This document shows positions 8,623 to 15,740 of a stretch of DNA of 24,414 nt, one piece after another. This DNA is from Sulfurospirillum sp964466465 (lineage in GTDB: Bacteria; Campylobacterota; Campylobacteria; Campylobacterales; Sulfurospirillaceae), in contig CAYXNJ010000039.1 of assembly GCA_964466465.1 (NCBI GenBank), forward strand, positions 1 to 24,414, written 5' to 3'. The first letter of the stretch is position 1. Each line of letters opens with the position of its first letter. Under the pieces are notes generated by a model. It was not told the origin of the DNA. It saw only the letters and a list, made by a program, of their open reading frames with translations, and did no database searches. Position numbers and translations under genes: made by a program.

Positions 8623-9344
8623 TGGATATTTTACCAGCGATTGATCTAAAAGATGGACAAGCAGTGCGCCTTACAAAAGGGCTGATGGAAAGTGCAAAGA
8701 TTTATTCCAATGAACCGTGGGAAGTAGCAAAAGTATTTGAAGAGATGGGCTCATCATGGGTTCATTTGGTAGATCTAAACGGTGCATTTGCGGGTGAGCC
8801 TAAAAATCTTGAACAAATTGAGAAAATTCGTCAAAACTGTAATGTCAAGTTAGAACTTGGTGGAGGAATCCGTGATGAAGAGACAATTCGTCGTTATGTG
8901 GATTTAGGCATTGATCGCGTTATTTTAGGCTCTATTGCACTAAAAAACCCAGCTTTTGTCAAAGAAATGGCACGAAAATATCGCGTGGTCGTAGGAATTG
9001 ATGCCATTGATGGCTATGTTGCTGTTGAAGGCTGGGCGGAGAAATCAACGATGAAGGCAACAGATCTTGCGCGTGCTTTTGCAGATGCAGGGGTTGAAGC
9101 GATCATCTGCACCGATGTTGGTCGTGATGGTATGCTTAGTGGGGTTAATCTTGATTTTACACTCTCCATCGCAGAAGCTTCAGGCATCGCAACGATTGCC
9201 AGTGGAGGTTTGAAAAATTTGGACGATATTATAGCGTTGAAACAGAGCCGTAAAGTGGCGGGTGTTATCGTTGGAAAAGCATTTTATGAGGGGAGCTTAG
9301 ATTTACGCGAAGCGTTTGCATTTATCGCTAACGAAGCGCTTTAA
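8622..9344 (+). CDS. hisA: HisA, ProFAR isomerase
   Basis: This 240-residue TIM-barrel enzyme should isomerise ProFAR to PRFAR, the step just before the HisH/HisF synthase. The first catalytic Asp is D8 in ILPAIDLKDGQAVRL, and the second lies in ICTDVGRDGMLSGVN. Phosphate-binding segments are LELGGGIRD and IASGGL. Two ATG codons are adjacent. The one at 8619 makes an ATGA overlap with hisH but sits only two bases after GGAG (8613-8616). The one at 8622 has a five-base spacing and puts the catalytic Asp at position 8 as in other HisA proteins, so I prefer it. The gene ends before a 69-base non-coding gap leading to cheY. Confidence 0.96.
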   Translation: MDILPAIDLKDGQAVRLTKGLMESAKIYSNEPWEVAKVFEEMGSSWVHLVDLNGAFAGEPKNLEQIEKIRQNCNVKLELGGGIRDEETIRRYVDLGIDRVILGSIALKNPAFVKEMARKYRVVVGIDAIDGYVAVEGWAEKSTMKATDLARAFADAGVEAIICTDVGRDGMLSGVNLDFTLSIAEASGIATIASGGLKNLDDIIALKQSRKVAGVIVGKAFYEGSLDLREAFAFIANEAL

Positions 9345-9368
9345 ACTAAGTTCAAAGTAAACTTGGTT
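9344..9368 (+). terminator. Weak hairpin after hisA
   Basis: Bases 9344-9352 can pair with 9360-9368 in RNA, giving nine pairs including one G-U, with a seven-base loop. The stem is AT-rich and no U-run follows, so it would be a poor intrinsic terminator. It may be a partial stop or processing site between hisA and cheY. Confidence 0.3.
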
Positions 9369-9373
9369 AGAAT
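9368..9373 (+). promoter_or_regulatory. Possible -10 element for cheY-prmA-ftsH transcription
   Basis: TAGAAT lies 40 bases before the cheY start and resembles the -10 box of Campylobacterota housekeeping promoters, which often lack a clear -35. It sits in a short inverted repeat, GGTTA/TAACC (9365-9369 and 9375-9379). No good -35 is seen. It is the only gap in the long + strand run large enough to hold a promoter. Confidence 0.3.
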
Positions 9374-9413
9374 TTAACCAATAGCAATAACTTAAACAAT
9401 AAAAGGAGTGACA

Positions 9414-9779
9414 TTGAAGCTGCTTGTAGTAGATGATAGCTCGACAATGCGCCGTATTATTAAAAACACGTTACAGAGATTAGGTTTTAATGACGTTTTA
9501 GAAGCTGAGCACGGTGTGGAAGCTTGGCAAATTATGGAAAGAACGCCTGATATTAATGTGCTTATTACCGATTGGAACATGCCTGAGATGAATGGTCTTG
9601 ATTTGGTTCGTAAAGTAAGAGCTGAAAAAAAATATGAAAGTATGCCAATCATTATGGTCACGACAGAGGGTGGTAAGGCTGAAGTTATTACAGCCCTTAA
9701 AGCAGGTGTTAATAACTATATTGTCAAGCCTTTTACCCCACAAGTACTTAAAGAAAAACTTGAGGATGTTTTAGGTTAA
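9414..9779 (+). CDS. cheY: CheY, chemotaxis response regulator
   Basis: This 121-residue single-domain receiver should carry the phosphoryl signal from CheA to the flagellar switch. The acidic pair is D7-D8 in LLVVDDSSTMRR, the phosphorylated Asp is D53 in ITDWNMPEMNG, the switch Thr is T83 in MVTTEGG, and the conserved Lys is K105 in IVKPFTP. A GTG at 9408 is also in frame, but it overlaps the Shine-Dalgarno AAGGAG (9403-9408); the TTG at 9414 has five-base spacing and gives the usual MKLLVVDD start, so I chose it. The neighbouring prmA-ftsH-psd-pssA order is the one found in Campylobacter. Nothing is fused to the domain, which separates it from CheV or CheA receivers. Confidence 0.95.
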   Translation: MKLLVVDDSSTMRRIIKNTLQRLGFNDVLEAEHGVEAWQIMERTPDINVLITDWNMPEMNGLDLVRKVRAEKKYESMPIIMVTTEGGKAEVITALKAGVNNYIVKPFTPQVLKEKLEDVLG

Positions 9780-9784
9780 TTTGA

Positions 9785-10615
9785 ATGGAAAAAACCTATA
9801 ACGAACTTCAACTAACCCCAGATAGTAGTGTATATCCACTTTTTCTTGATTTTATTCTAAGCCTCAGCGATGAGGCTATTGAAGAGAATGATGGTACCAT
9901 CATTTTACGAAGCGAAGAAGATTTAGAGATGCTTTTGTTTGGTGTAGAAACTTTTGCAAAAGAGCTCTCTGTGGCTCTTGGGAAAGAGATACACGTAGAG
10001 ACAAAACTTCTGACCAAAGAAAACGAAGATTGGATTGCTCAATATCGAAACTCGATACAACCGTTACATGTCAATGATTTTTACATTCATCCTAGTTGGG
10101 TTGAAAGTGTAGAAGGCAAAAAAAATATCATTATTGATCCTGCCCTTGCTTTTGGTTCAGGACATCATGAAACAACCTATGGCTGTTTAGTGTTATTGCA
10201 AAAATATGTCAAAGAAGGGACAAAACTTTTAGACGTAGGATGTGGCAGTGGTATTTTGAGTATTGCTGCATGCAAATGTGGTGCTATCGTTGATTTGTGT
10301 GATACAGATGAACAAGCCACTGCAAGTGCCATAGAAAACTTTAAACTGAACCATGAAAATTTTAATCGCATTTGGACAGGTTCGGTTCAAAAACGCGAAA
10401 AAGAGTATGACATTGTTGTTGCCAATATCATCGCAGATGTACTTATCATGTTAGCCAGCGATTTACAAAAAGCAGTCAAAAAAGAGGGTTTACTCATTCT
10501 TTCTGGCATTTTGGATAAGTATGTTGATAAAGTTGAACAGAAGTTTTCATCAATGAAATTGGTCGAAAAGTATCAAAAAGAGGAGTGGTTTACACTCGTG
10601 TTGCAAAGGAATTAG
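9785..10615 (+). CDS. prmA: PrmA, ribosomal protein L11 methyltransferase
   Basis: This 276-residue cytoplasmic enzyme should trimethylate ribosomal protein L11 using S-adenosylmethionine. The family motif DPALAFGSGHHETT precedes the SAM-binding loop LLDVGCGSGILSIAAC (D150, G152-G156), and the substrate-side motif is VVANIIADVLI. The N-terminal third is the L11-recognition region. It starts five bases after cheY and its stop TAG abuts the ftsH ATG directly. Length is slightly below that of E. coli PrmA (293), as in Campylobacter. A generic methyltransferase is unlikely given the FGSGHHETT signature. Confidence 0.94.
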   Translation: MEKTYNELQLTPDSSVYPLFLDFILSLSDEAIEENDGTIILRSEEDLEMLLFGVETFAKELSVALGKEIHVETKLLTKENEDWIAQYRNSIQPLHVNDFYIHPSWVESVEGKKNIIIDPALAFGSGHHETTYGCLVLLQKYVKEGTKLLDVGCGSGILSIAACKCGAIVDLCDTDEQATASAIENFKLNHENFNRIWTGSVQKREKEYDIVVANIIADVLIMLASDLQKAVKKEGLLILSGILDKYVDKVEQKFSSMKLVEKYQKEEWFTLVLQRN

Positions 10616-12580
10616 ATGAGTCAGAATAATCAAGATAACAATAAAAACGACAAAAAAAATTTTTTCAATCAAAATCCGCTTTTAATGTTTGCTATTTTTT
10701 CCATTGTAGTGATCGTTTTATTTAAGAATTTCACATCAGTCTCTGATGTTGGAATGGGGTCAAACTTTGGTGCACAAAATAGCGCAACGAAAAATATCAG
10801 TTACTATGAGCTTAAAGAGTTGATCCGTAATAATCAGATCAGCTATGTAGCCATTGGTCAAACAACGATTAAAGCATTTTCGCCAGAAGGTGCTCAAAAA
10901 ACAGTTTATGTTGTTAAAAAAGTAGGTGAAGATAGTACACTGATCCCTTTAATGGATGAGAAAAAAGTGGGCTATGGTGGTTTCAATGAGTCTAATATCT
11001 TAACTGAAATTCTTTTTTCATGGGTTTTACCTGTGTTTGTATTTTTTGGTATTTGGATGTTTTTGGCAAACAAAATGCAAAAAAATATGGGTGGTGGCAT
11101 CCTTGGTATGGGAAGCAGCAAAAAGCTTGTTAATTCTGAAAAACCTAAAGTAAAATTTGAAGATGTCGCAGGTGTTGACGAAGCCAAAGAAGAGGTAAAA
11201 GAGATAGTCGATTTCCTAAAATTCCCTGATCGTTACATGAATTTGGGTGCGAAAATTCCTAAAGGTGTTCTGTTAGTAGGCCCTCCAGGCACAGGTAAAA
11301 CATTGTTAGCTAAAGCTGTTGCAGGAGAAGCAAGTGTTCCTTTTTTCTCTGTTTCAGGTTCAAGTTTTATTGAAATGTTCGTCGGTGTGGGTGCCAGCCG
11401 TGTAAGGGATTTGTTTGAAAATGCAAAAAAAGAAGCCCCTGCGATTGTGTTCATCGATGAAATTGATGCTATCGGTAAAAGTAGAGCTGCAAGTGGAATG
11501 ATGGGTGGAAATGATGAAAGAGAGCAAACACTCAATCAGCTTCTTGCTGAGATGGATGGTTTTAGCTCTGATAAATCACCTGTTATTGTGCTTGCTGCAA
11601 CCAATAGACCAGAAGTTTTAGATGCCGCACTTTTAAGACCAGGTCGTTTTGACAGACAAGTTTTGGTGGATAAGCCAGATTTTCAAGGAAGAAAAGAGAT
11701 TTTAAAAGTTCATAGTGCTGATATAAAGCTTGGTAAAAATATTGATCTTGAAGAGATCGCGCGCTTAACGGCAGGTCTTGCAGGTGCTGATCTTGCTAAC
11801 ATCATTAACGAAGCTGCCCTTTTAGGTGGTCGTAAAAATAAAGATTATGTTGAGCAAATTGATTTAGTTGAAGCGGTTGAGAGGGCTATTGCAGGTTTAG
11901 AGAAAAAAAGTCGTCGTATCAATCCAGAAGAAAAACGCATTGTCGCTTACCATGAGAGTGGACATGCGTTAATCGCTGAAACAACGACAGGTGCTAAAAG
12001 AGTCTCTAAAGTTTCGATTATTCCAAGAGGTTTGGCAGCACTTGGATACACGCTTAATACTCCAGAAGAAAATAAGTTTTTAATGCAAAAACATGAGTTA
12101 ATTGCAGAAGTAGATGTCCTCCTCGGTGGACGTGCCGCAGAAGAGGTTTTCTTAGGTGAAATTTCAACAGGCGCTGGTAATGATCTTGAACGTGCAACAG
12201 ACATCATTAAAGCGATGGTAAGCATTTATGGTATGAGTGACGTTGCAGGCTTAATGGTGCTTGAAAAACAACGCAATACCTTCCTAAATGGTGGTACAAC
12301 CAAAGATTACAGTGATAAAATGGCTGAAAAATTGGATGAATATATTAAAGAAAAACTTCAAGAACGCTATCTGATCGTTAAAGAGCGTTTAGTGGAATAC
12401 CGTGAATGTATTGAACGTATTGTTATAAAATTAAGCGAATATGAAACGATTGACGGAGAGCAACTACGTGAAGTCATTGAAGCATATGAAGTAGAGTTTA
12501 ATATTCCTTCTAAGCTCAAACAGGCACACGCTAAAAATGAGTCAAAAATTTCAGCAGAACAACCAATCAGTAATGCGTAA
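10616..12580 (+). CDS. ftsH: FtsH, ATP-dependent membrane zinc metalloprotease
   Basis: This 654-residue protein should form a membrane-bound hexamer that extracts and degrades membrane and short-lived cytoplasmic proteins. Two membrane helices (about 22-39 and 120-139) bracket a small periplasmic domain. The AAA+ module has Walker A GPPGTGKT (222-229), the pore-loop FVGVG, Walker B IVFIDEID (D281, E282) and the second region of homology ending LLRPGRFDR. The protease zinc site is HESGH (446-450) with a distal Asp near residue 523 in GNDLERATD. AAAGGA (10605-10610) lies five bases before the ATG. The C-terminal tail after about 600 is helical and lysine/glutamate rich. It overlaps the next gene by 8 bases if that gene starts at 12573. 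Confidence 0.97.
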   Translation: MSQNNQDNNKNDKKNFFNQNPLLMFAIFSIVVIVLFKNFTSVSDVGMGSNFGAQNSATKNISYYELKELIRNNQISYVAIGQTTIKAFSPEGAQKTVYVVKKVGEDSTLIPLMDEKKVGYGGFNESNILTEILFSWVLPVFVFFGIWMFLANKMQKNMGGGILGMGSSKKLVNSEKPKVKFEDVAGVDEAKEEVKEIVDFLKFPDRYMNLGAKIPKGVLLVGPPGTGKTLLAKAVAGEASVPFFSVSGSSFIEMFVGVGASRVRDLFENAKKEAPAIVFIDEIDAIGKSRAASGMMGGNDEREQTLNQLLAEMDGFSSDKSPVIVLAATNRPEVLDAALLRPGRFDRQVLVDKPDFQGRKEILKVHSADIKLGKNIDLEEIARLTAGLAGADLANIINEAALLGGRKNKDYVEQIDLVEAVERAIAGLEKKSRRINPEEKRIVAYHESGHALIAETTTGAKRVSKVSIIPRGLAALGYTLNTPEENKFLMQKHELIAEVDVLLGGRAAEEVFLGEISTGAGNDLERATDIIKAMVSIYGMSDVAGLMVLEKQRNTFLNGGTTKDYSDKMAEKLDEYIKEKLQERYLIVKERLVEYRECIERIVIKLSEYETIDGEQLREVIEAYEVEFNIPSKLKQAHAKNESKISAEQPISNA

Positions 12581-13232
12581 TCATTCTTATACTTCAACAC
12601 AAATTATAGCTAAAGAGGGGTGGAACCAGAGTGTCGTAGCATTCATGGTTTTTCTCCTTGCCTATGCGCTTTCTTTTTTCCCATGGCTTTTTTTCTTTAT
12701 TTTTGCGGGTACACTTTATGGGTATCGCAATCCTGAACGTATTGTTGATGAAGACGATGGGCATTGCCTGGTTTCTCCTATGGATGGAATGATTACAGAT
12801 ATTTCTAAAATTAGCTTGCATGATGGTAGTGAAGTGTTGCGCATTGTGATTCGCAAATCGTTTTGGGATGTTGGTGTTCTACGCGCTCCATTAACGATGG
12901 AAGTTATTGAGACTAAAAAACGTTTTGGTCTTTTTATGGCGTCTTCTTCACCTCTTTTTTCGCGTTTGTCTGAGCGTCAAACATGTACGTGTAAAAGCGC
13001 TTGTGCTTCTATAAAAATGGTTGTGAGTGCAGGCTTATGGAGTCAGAAAATCACACTTTTTTCTAAAAATGGAATTTTTAAAGCGGGTGAACGATTGGGC
13101 TTTTTACGTGATGGCGAAGTTGCACTTCTTCTGCCTTTAGATACGCGTGTGAAAGTTTCTTTGAATGATGAAGTCAAAGCAGGTATGAGCATTTTAGGCT
13201 ATCTTGCGTATAAGGATAACGATGTTAAATAA
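12573..13232 (+). CDS. Phosphatidylserine decarboxylase-like protein, probably not catalytic
   Basis: This 219-residue protein matches short (type II) phosphatidylserine decarboxylases: two membrane helices at about 21-48, then YRNPER, SPMDG (D71) and the C-terminal fold. Two key positions differ. The catalytic His of the DVHxNRxP motif is Gly (G101, in SFWDVGVLRAP), and the Gly-Ser self-cleavage site that yields the pyruvoyl group is Gly-Glu (G181-E182, in GFLRDGEVALLLP). As written the chain cannot make a pyruvoyl cofactor, so it probably has another role or assists a true enzyme elsewhere. It lies between ftsH and pssA, the position of the similar gene in Campylobacter. ATG 12573 overlaps ftsH by 8 bases; ATG 12537 in frame is the alternative. 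Neither has a clear Shine-Dalgarno. Confidence 0.75.
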   Translation: MRNHSYTSTQIIAKEGWNQSVVAFMVFLLAYALSFFPWLFFFIFAGTLYGYRNPERIVDEDDGHCLVSPMDGMITDISKISLHDGSEVLRIVIRKSFWDVGVLRAPLTMEVIETKKRFGLFMASSSPLFSRLSERQTCTCKSACASIKMVVSAGLWSQKITLFSKNGIFKAGERLGFLRDGEVALLLPLDTRVKVSLNDEVKAGMSILGYLAYKDNDVK

Positions 13233-13959
13233 TAGTGGTAATAAACTCCAATTGATCTATGTGTTTCCTAATCTTTTCACAGCAGCAAGTGCCTTTTTAG
13301 GTGTGATTAGTATTATTGCTTCGGCAAATGGTCAATTTGAAAAAGCTGCTGTTTATATCTTATTATCTCTTATTTTTGATGGTTTAGATGGAAGAGTTGC
13401 ACGTATGACCAATGCTACTAGCAAATTCGGTGCAGAGTTTGACTCTTTAGCAGATATTGTCGCTTTTGGTGTTGCTCCAGCGATGCTTTTTTACTTTAGT
13501 GTTGGGCACATGTATGGAAAATTAGGTTCTCTATTATGTGCAATGTATGTTGTTTTCGGTGCCATTAGACTAGCTCGTTTTAATATTATGATTGGTGTTT
13601 CTGAGCCTTCAGTATTTATTGGCGTGCCTATTCCAACAGCAGCGGTCGTTGTTTCTATGTGGATTTTACTTTATCGTGAACATCCTTTTATGCAAGGGCT
13701 TGAATGGATTATGCTTGTAGGATTAGGTGTACTATCGTTCTTAATGGTCAGTAATATTCGCTATCCGAGTTTTAAAAAAATTGATATGCAAAAAGGGCAT
13801 TTAATCAAGATTTTGGTTTATCTGGTTATTGTTTTTTCTCTTCTTTATCTTTATCCTATTGAAATAGGAACTCTTTTAATTACCGCATATTTGGGTTATG
13901 GATTGATTCGCGGGCTTTATAATTTCATCGTTGCCAAATTCCATAAAAATTTAGTATAA
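13222..13959 (+). CDS. pssA: PssA, CDP-diacylglycerol-serine O-phosphatidyltransferase
   Basis: This 245-residue integral membrane enzyme should make phosphatidylserine from CDP-diacylglycerol and serine, the precursor of phosphatidylethanolamine. The CDP-alcohol phosphatidyltransferase signature is complete: D53-G-L-D56-G-R-V-A-R at 53-61, G70, D74 and D78. Several membrane helices follow and the beginning reads YVFPNLFTAASAF, typical of the PssA subgroup. A TTG at 13204 extends the frame, but ATG 13222 has AAGGA (13212-13216) five bases before it and gives the usual length. It overlaps the Psd-like gene by 11 bases. Its stop codon is inside the -10 box of the putative leuA promoter. Confidence 0.94.
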   Translation: MLNNSGNKLQLIYVFPNLFTAASAFLGVISIIASANGQFEKAAVYILLSLIFDGLDGRVARMTNATSKFGAEFDSLADIVAFGVAPAMLFYFSVGHMYGKLGSLLCAMYVVFGAIRLARFNIMIGVSEPSVFIGVPIPTAAVVVSMWILLYREHPFMQGLEWIMLVGLGVLSFLMVSNIRYPSFKKIDMQKGHLIKILVYLVIVFSLLYLYPIEIGTLLITAYLGYGLIRGLYNFIVAKFHKNLV

Positions 13960-13960
13960 T
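13931..13960 (+). promoter_or_regulatory. Putative sigma-70 promoter of the leuL-leuA unit
   Basis: TTGCCA (13931-13936) and a perfect TATAAT (13955-13960) are 18 bases apart, inside the 3' end of pssA; the pssA TAA is part of the -10 box. A transcript would start near 13967, about 50 bases before the leader ORF and 200 bases before leuA. Confidence 0.65.
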
Positions 13961-13971
13961 ACGCGCACTTC

Positions 13972-14006
13972 GAGGTAAAGGTTTTTGCTTTACCTCTATA
14001 CTTTTT
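13972..14006 (+). terminator. Nine-pair hairpin between pssA and the leuA leader
   Basis: GAGGTAAAG (13972-13980) and CTTTACCTC (13988-13996) pair perfectly around a seven-base loop, and TATAC then five T (14002-14006) follow. It can end the ftsH-pssA transcript. If the promoter at 13931 is real, the same hairpin is at the 5' end of the leuA leader RNA and may take part in its regulation. Confidence 0.65.
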
Positions 14007-14017
14007 AAGGAGAAGCG

Positions 14018-14113
14018 ATGAACAGCGTAGATATCGGCATTATGAAATCGATCAAATTTTTACCTAAAATAGAGATCAAAAACGCTCTCCTGCAAAACCT
14101 CCTCTCTCTCTAA
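14018..14113 (+). CDS. leuL: Putative leucine leader peptide of leuA (attenuator)
   Basis: A 31-codon ORF starts at ATG 14018, six bases after a strong Shine-Dalgarno AAGGAG (14007-14012), and ends at TAA 14111-14113. Its last ten residues are NALLQNLLSL: five of the final eight codons are leucine (four CTC, one CTG), although the surrounding genes mostly use TTA, TTG and CTT. Five isoleucines (residues 6, 8, 12, 18, 20) lie earlier. The ORF stands 57 bases upstream of leuA, the first committed enzyme of leucine synthesis, which is the classical layout of amino-acid attenuation. Ribosome stalling at the leucine codons would then report low charged tRNA-Leu. The function is inferred from layout; the symbol is used by analogy with enterobacterial leuL, with no sequence similarity claimed. 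Confidence 0.75.
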   Translation: MNSVDIGIMKSIKFLPKIEIKNALLQNLLSL

Positions 14114-14161
14114 TCCCTTTTTTATTTTTCTATTTTTTCAAATTTTAAACAATCATACTAA
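14093..14161 (+). promoter_or_regulatory. G-free pyrimidine-rich tract, possible Rho-dependent or U-tract attenuator
   Basis: These 69 bases contain no G at all. The first half is C-rich (CCTCCTCTCTCTC and TCCC), the second half U-rich (runs of six or seven T). It covers the end of the leader ORF and the gap to leuA. C-rich, G-poor, unstructured RNA is what Rho prefers. No GC-rich terminator hairpin is seen before the T-runs; the best is TAGAGA (14070-14075) with TCTCTA (14107-14112). Confidence 0.45.
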
Positions 14162-14170
14162 GGATAACCT

Positions 14171-15730
14171 ATGAAAGACAATAAAATTATAATCTTTGAT
14201 ACCACGTTACGTGACGGAGAACAGAGCCCTGGTGCTTCCATGAATACGGAAGAAAAAATTCAGATTGCATTGCAACTCCAAAAGTTAGGTGTGGATGTGA
14301 TTGAAGCGGGATTTGCAGCAGCGAGTCCAGGGGATTTTGATGCGATTGCTAGAATTGCAGAAGCAGTGACGAAGAGTCGTATTTGTTCACTTGCCCGAGC
14401 ACTCGATCGCGATATTAAGGCAGCGGGAGAAGCGGTTTCCAAAGCGAAAATGAGTCGTATTCATACCTTTATCGCTACGAGTCCTATTCACATGGAATAT
14501 AAGCTTAAAATGACACCCGATCAAGTTATCAAAAAAGCAGTTGAAGCGGTACAGTATGCTAAAACCTTTTGTGATGATGTTGAGTTCAGTTGTGAAGACG
14601 CAGGTCGCAGTGATGTCAGTTTTATGAAAGAAGTGTTAGATGCGGTTATCAATGCAGGTGCAACAACGCTTAATATCCCAGATACAGTAGGGTACCGTTT
14701 GCCAACAGAAATGGGTGCAATTATCAAATCACTCCATGAATTTGTAGGAGATCGTGCCATTATTTCAGTTCATAATCATAATGACTTAGGCCTTGCAGTC
14801 GCTAACTCTTTAGCGTGTATTGAAAATGGAGCACGTCAGGTAGAGTGTACCATCAATGGTTTGGGTGAGCGTGCAGGAAATGCAGCACTTGAAGAGATTG
14901 TTATGGCGCTTCGTACACGCAAAGATCATTTCAATGGCTATGAAACAAACATTAACATCAAAGAAATTTATCCAACCAGCAAATTGGTCTCATCCATTAC
15001 GGGTATTGAGCCACAACCAAACAAAGCGATTGTTGGTAAAAATGCGTTCTCTCATGAGAGCGGTATTCACCAAGATGGTGTTTTAAAACATACTGAAACG
15101 TATGAGATTATGAGTGCAAAAGACATTGGTCTTGATAAAAACTCTATTGTTCTTGGTAAGCACTCTGGCCGTCATGCCTTTAAAGATAAATTGAGTTCTT
15201 TAGGGTATGAGCTTAAAGATGAAGAGATTAATGAAGCATTTGAGCGTTTTAAAATCTTAGCGGATCAGAAAAAAGAGATTTTTGATGATGACCTTCGTGC
15301 ATTGGTAGCAGAGGAGATTACAAAGATTCCTCAAGTGTTTGAATTACTTCGTTTACAACTTTCCGATTGTGCACCAGGAGGCGTTCCAAGTGCGGCAGTA
15401 ACCATTTTGCATGATGGTAAAGAGATTACGGACGCGGCCATTGGTAATGGAACCATGGATGCCATCTTTAAAGTGATTGATCGTGTGTGTGGCGTGAGTG
15501 GTGAACTAAAAGATTATAAAGTGGACGCGGTTTCTCAAGGAAAAGATGCGATGGCGAGAGTCCTTGTAAAGGTAGTCTTTGATGAGAGTAAGCCAGCTAT
15601 TATGGGACATGGTCTCAGTGTTGATACAATGCTTGCAACAGCTAAAGCCTATATTGGGGCACTTAACAGCTATATGTCAATGAGAGAGCGTTTGCGATCT
15701 GTTAAAGCGAGTGAAAAAGAGGGTATTTAA
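14171..15730 (+). CDS. leuA: LeuA, 2-isopropylmalate synthase
   Basis: This 519-residue enzyme should condense acetyl-CoA with 2-oxoisovalerate, the committed step of leucine synthesis. The TIM barrel begins FDTTLRDGEQSPGASM (R14, D15 catalytic and metal region), the metal histidines are H201 and H203 in VHNHNDLGL, and GLGERAGNAALEE follows. The C-terminal domain (about 390-510) is the leucine-binding allosteric module, which argues for LeuA rather than homocitrate or citramalate synthase lacking it. AAGGA (14160-14164) lies six bases before the ATG. The gene is preceded by a leader ORF rich in leucine codons, so control by charged tRNA-Leu is likely in addition to feedback inhibition. No leuB, leuC or leuD follows; transcription ends at a convergent junction. 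Confidence 0.97.
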   Translation: MKDNKIIIFDTTLRDGEQSPGASMNTEEKIQIALQLQKLGVDVIEAGFAAASPGDFDAIARIAEAVTKSRICSLARALDRDIKAAGEAVSKAKMSRIHTFIATSPIHMEYKLKMTPDQVIKKAVEAVQYAKTFCDDVEFSCEDAGRSDVSFMKEVLDAVINAGATTLNIPDTVGYRLPTEMGAIIKSLHEFVGDRAIISVHNHNDLGLAVANSLACIENGARQVECTINGLGERAGNAALEEIVMALRTRKDHFNGYETNINIKEIYPTSKLVSSITGIEPQPNKAIVGKNAFSHESGIHQDGVLKHTETYEIMSAKDIGLDKNSIVLGKHSGRHAFKDKLSSLGYELKDEEINEAFERFKILADQKKEIFDDDLRALVAEEITKIPQVFELLRLQLSDCAPGGVPSAAVTILHDGKEITDAAIGNGTMDAIFKVIDRVCGVSGELKDYKVDAVSQGKDAMARVLVKVVFDESKPAIMGHGLSVDTMLATAKAYIGALNSYMSMRERLRSVKASEKEGI

Positions 15731-15740
15731 TATAGTGTTG

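Noticed and set aside
11233..11535. Minus-strand ORF of 100 codons inside ftsH
   Set aside because: It lies wholly antisense to the conserved AAA+ domain and has no ribosome site or domain.
13960..14170. T-box riboswitch or other known leucine riboswitch upstream of leuA
   Set aside because: The region is too short for a T-box and no T-box consensus (such as GGGUGGNACCGCG) is present; the leader-peptide layout explains it better.
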